Shown in pieces: positions 6,486 through 7,118 of a stretch of DNA of 7,118 nt. The notes under the pieces are model-generated. The model was not told the origin of the DNA and did not search any database. It saw nothing but the letters and a program-made list of their open reading frames with translations. Numbering within the stretch: position 1 is the first letter of the stretch; each line of letters opens with the position of its first letter. The DNA comes from GWF2-43-63 sp964559205 (lineage in GTDB: Bacteria > Bacteroidota > Bacteroidia > Bacteroidales > DTU049). The stretch covers positions 1 through 7,118 of the forward strand of contig CAZLHV010000168.1 in NCBI GenBank assembly GCA_964559205.1, given 5' to 3'. Made by a program: the position numbers and the translations under genes.

Positions 6486-7117
6486 CCCTTTAATTTAAAA
6501 ACTATTTTCAGCACCAACTCTAAAAGCGCTTTTTTTCTTCCTGCAGCCGCACACAGCTTAATAACCGATATATCAATATCTCTAAGCAAATCAAAATCGA
6601 GCCTCATATCATCCTCCAGATAATTCAGCATCTCTTTTTCAGATTGAATCGCTGAATTTTTCGAAAAAATAATTTTATCGCATAGCGCCTTTTCAGGCGA
6701 AGCGAGCAAATATGACCCCTCATTTTGTCGGCTGCTTATCCCAATTCCGATTGAATAATACTTTTCAGGACTATGAAAATATTCAAACCGCCCCAGTTTA
6801 TTGATAAAAGTCCTGCCTCTTTTTAATGTAACTGATCTGGTTGAAAAAACGCCTTCCGGTATGAATCCGTATTCAGAAAGAGCCGACTCCATCGACACAT
6901 ATGAAGGACCGTAAATGACATTTGCAAGCTGAAATTTCGCGACCATTGAGGTACGATATTTTGGGGCGTTTATGTATAAACCTCGCTTCAATGAGATGAT
7001 GTCGCCATTTTTTAGTAAAGTCGATATTTTGTCTCCTGGCGAATTGTAATCCCTCAGCAATTCAATCAAATTGCTGTGCGTAAAAGGGAATGACCCAAAT
7101 TGTTGAAGCTTTTTCAT
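6482..7117 (-). CDS. abiEi: AbiEi-family antitoxin / transcriptional regulator
   Basis: A 211-residue AbiEi-type protein. Residues 1-50 form a winged-helix DNA-binding domain (helices around HSNLIELLRDYNSPGDKISTL... at 14-35, wing GDIISLKRGLYI at 38-49). The rest is the antitoxin domain, with the family motifs ANVIYGPSYVSMESAL (65-80) then YGFIPEGV (83-90), and LLASPEKALCDKI (137-149). Proteins of this type usually bind inverted repeats in their own promoter and repress the operon, and their C-terminal domain neutralises the toxin effect. The gene precedes the AbiEii-like toxin with a 4-nt overlap. The ATG at 7117 is one base from the window edge. It is likely the true start because the wHTH domain begins immediately, but an upstream extension cannot be excluded, and the promoter and operator are outside the window. 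Confidence 0.87.
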   Translation of the reverse strand: MKKLQQFGSFPFTHSNLIELLRDYNSPGDKISTLLKNGDIISLKRGLYINAPKYRTSMVAKFQLANVIYGPSYVSMESALSEYGFIPEGVFSTRSVTLKRGRTFINKLGRFEYFHSPEKYYSIGIGISSRQNEGSYLLASPEKALCDKIIFSKNSAIQSEKEMLNYLEDDMRLDFDLLRDIDISVIKLCAAAGRKKALLELVLKIVFKLKG

Positions 7118-7118
7118 G

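Overview
The window looks like a chromosomal piece of a Bacteroidota genome (Flavobacteriia, Sphingobacteriia or Saprospiria-like; the species cannot be told). The main reason is three C-terminal type A sorting domains of the type IX secretion system (T9SS), each with the KVFPNPASD motif and a terminal F-V/I-KE. Supporting signs are a TAnnTTTG-type promoter and the lack of obvious Shine-Dalgarno sequences.

Layout. (1) Positions 1-3063, + strand: the end of one T9SS cargo gene followed by two complete paralogues. Consecutive genes are joined by 4-base ATGA stop/start overlaps, so this is one tightly packed tandem array that begins left of the window. Each gene ends in a 245-nt segment that is collinear without indels and very similar at DNA level in all three copies, while the middles of the two complete proteins differ greatly. 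(2) Positions 3085-5551, - strand: a two-gene membrane-transport operon, an APC-family amino acid permease followed by a TauE/SafE-family permease whose start overlaps the permease end by 11 nt. A candidate Bacteroidota promoter lies just upstream. The array and this operon converge with only 21 nt between stop codons. (3) Positions 5658-7117, - strand: a two-gene AbiE-like (type IV) toxin-antitoxin module, with the AbiEi-type regulator first and the AbiEii nucleotidyltransferase second, again joined by a 4-base overlap.

How the genes work together. The array makes secreted or cell-surface beta-propeller-like proteins that cross the inner membrane by a Sec signal peptide and the outer membrane by T9SS. 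The two transporters are probably co-translated and may handle related amino or sulfur compounds, which is inference only. The AbiE pair is a self-contained phage-defence or stabilisation module.

The most interesting signal is in the tandem array. The third sorting-domain copy is a mosaic: it matches copy 1 at both ends and copy 2 in the middle, which points to gene conversion between neighbouring cargo genes. There is no intergenic stretch over 300 bases. The longest is about 106 nt (5552-5657) and holds the permease promoter and an AT-rich inverted repeat. I saw no tRNA, rRNA, CRISPR array or insertion sequence.
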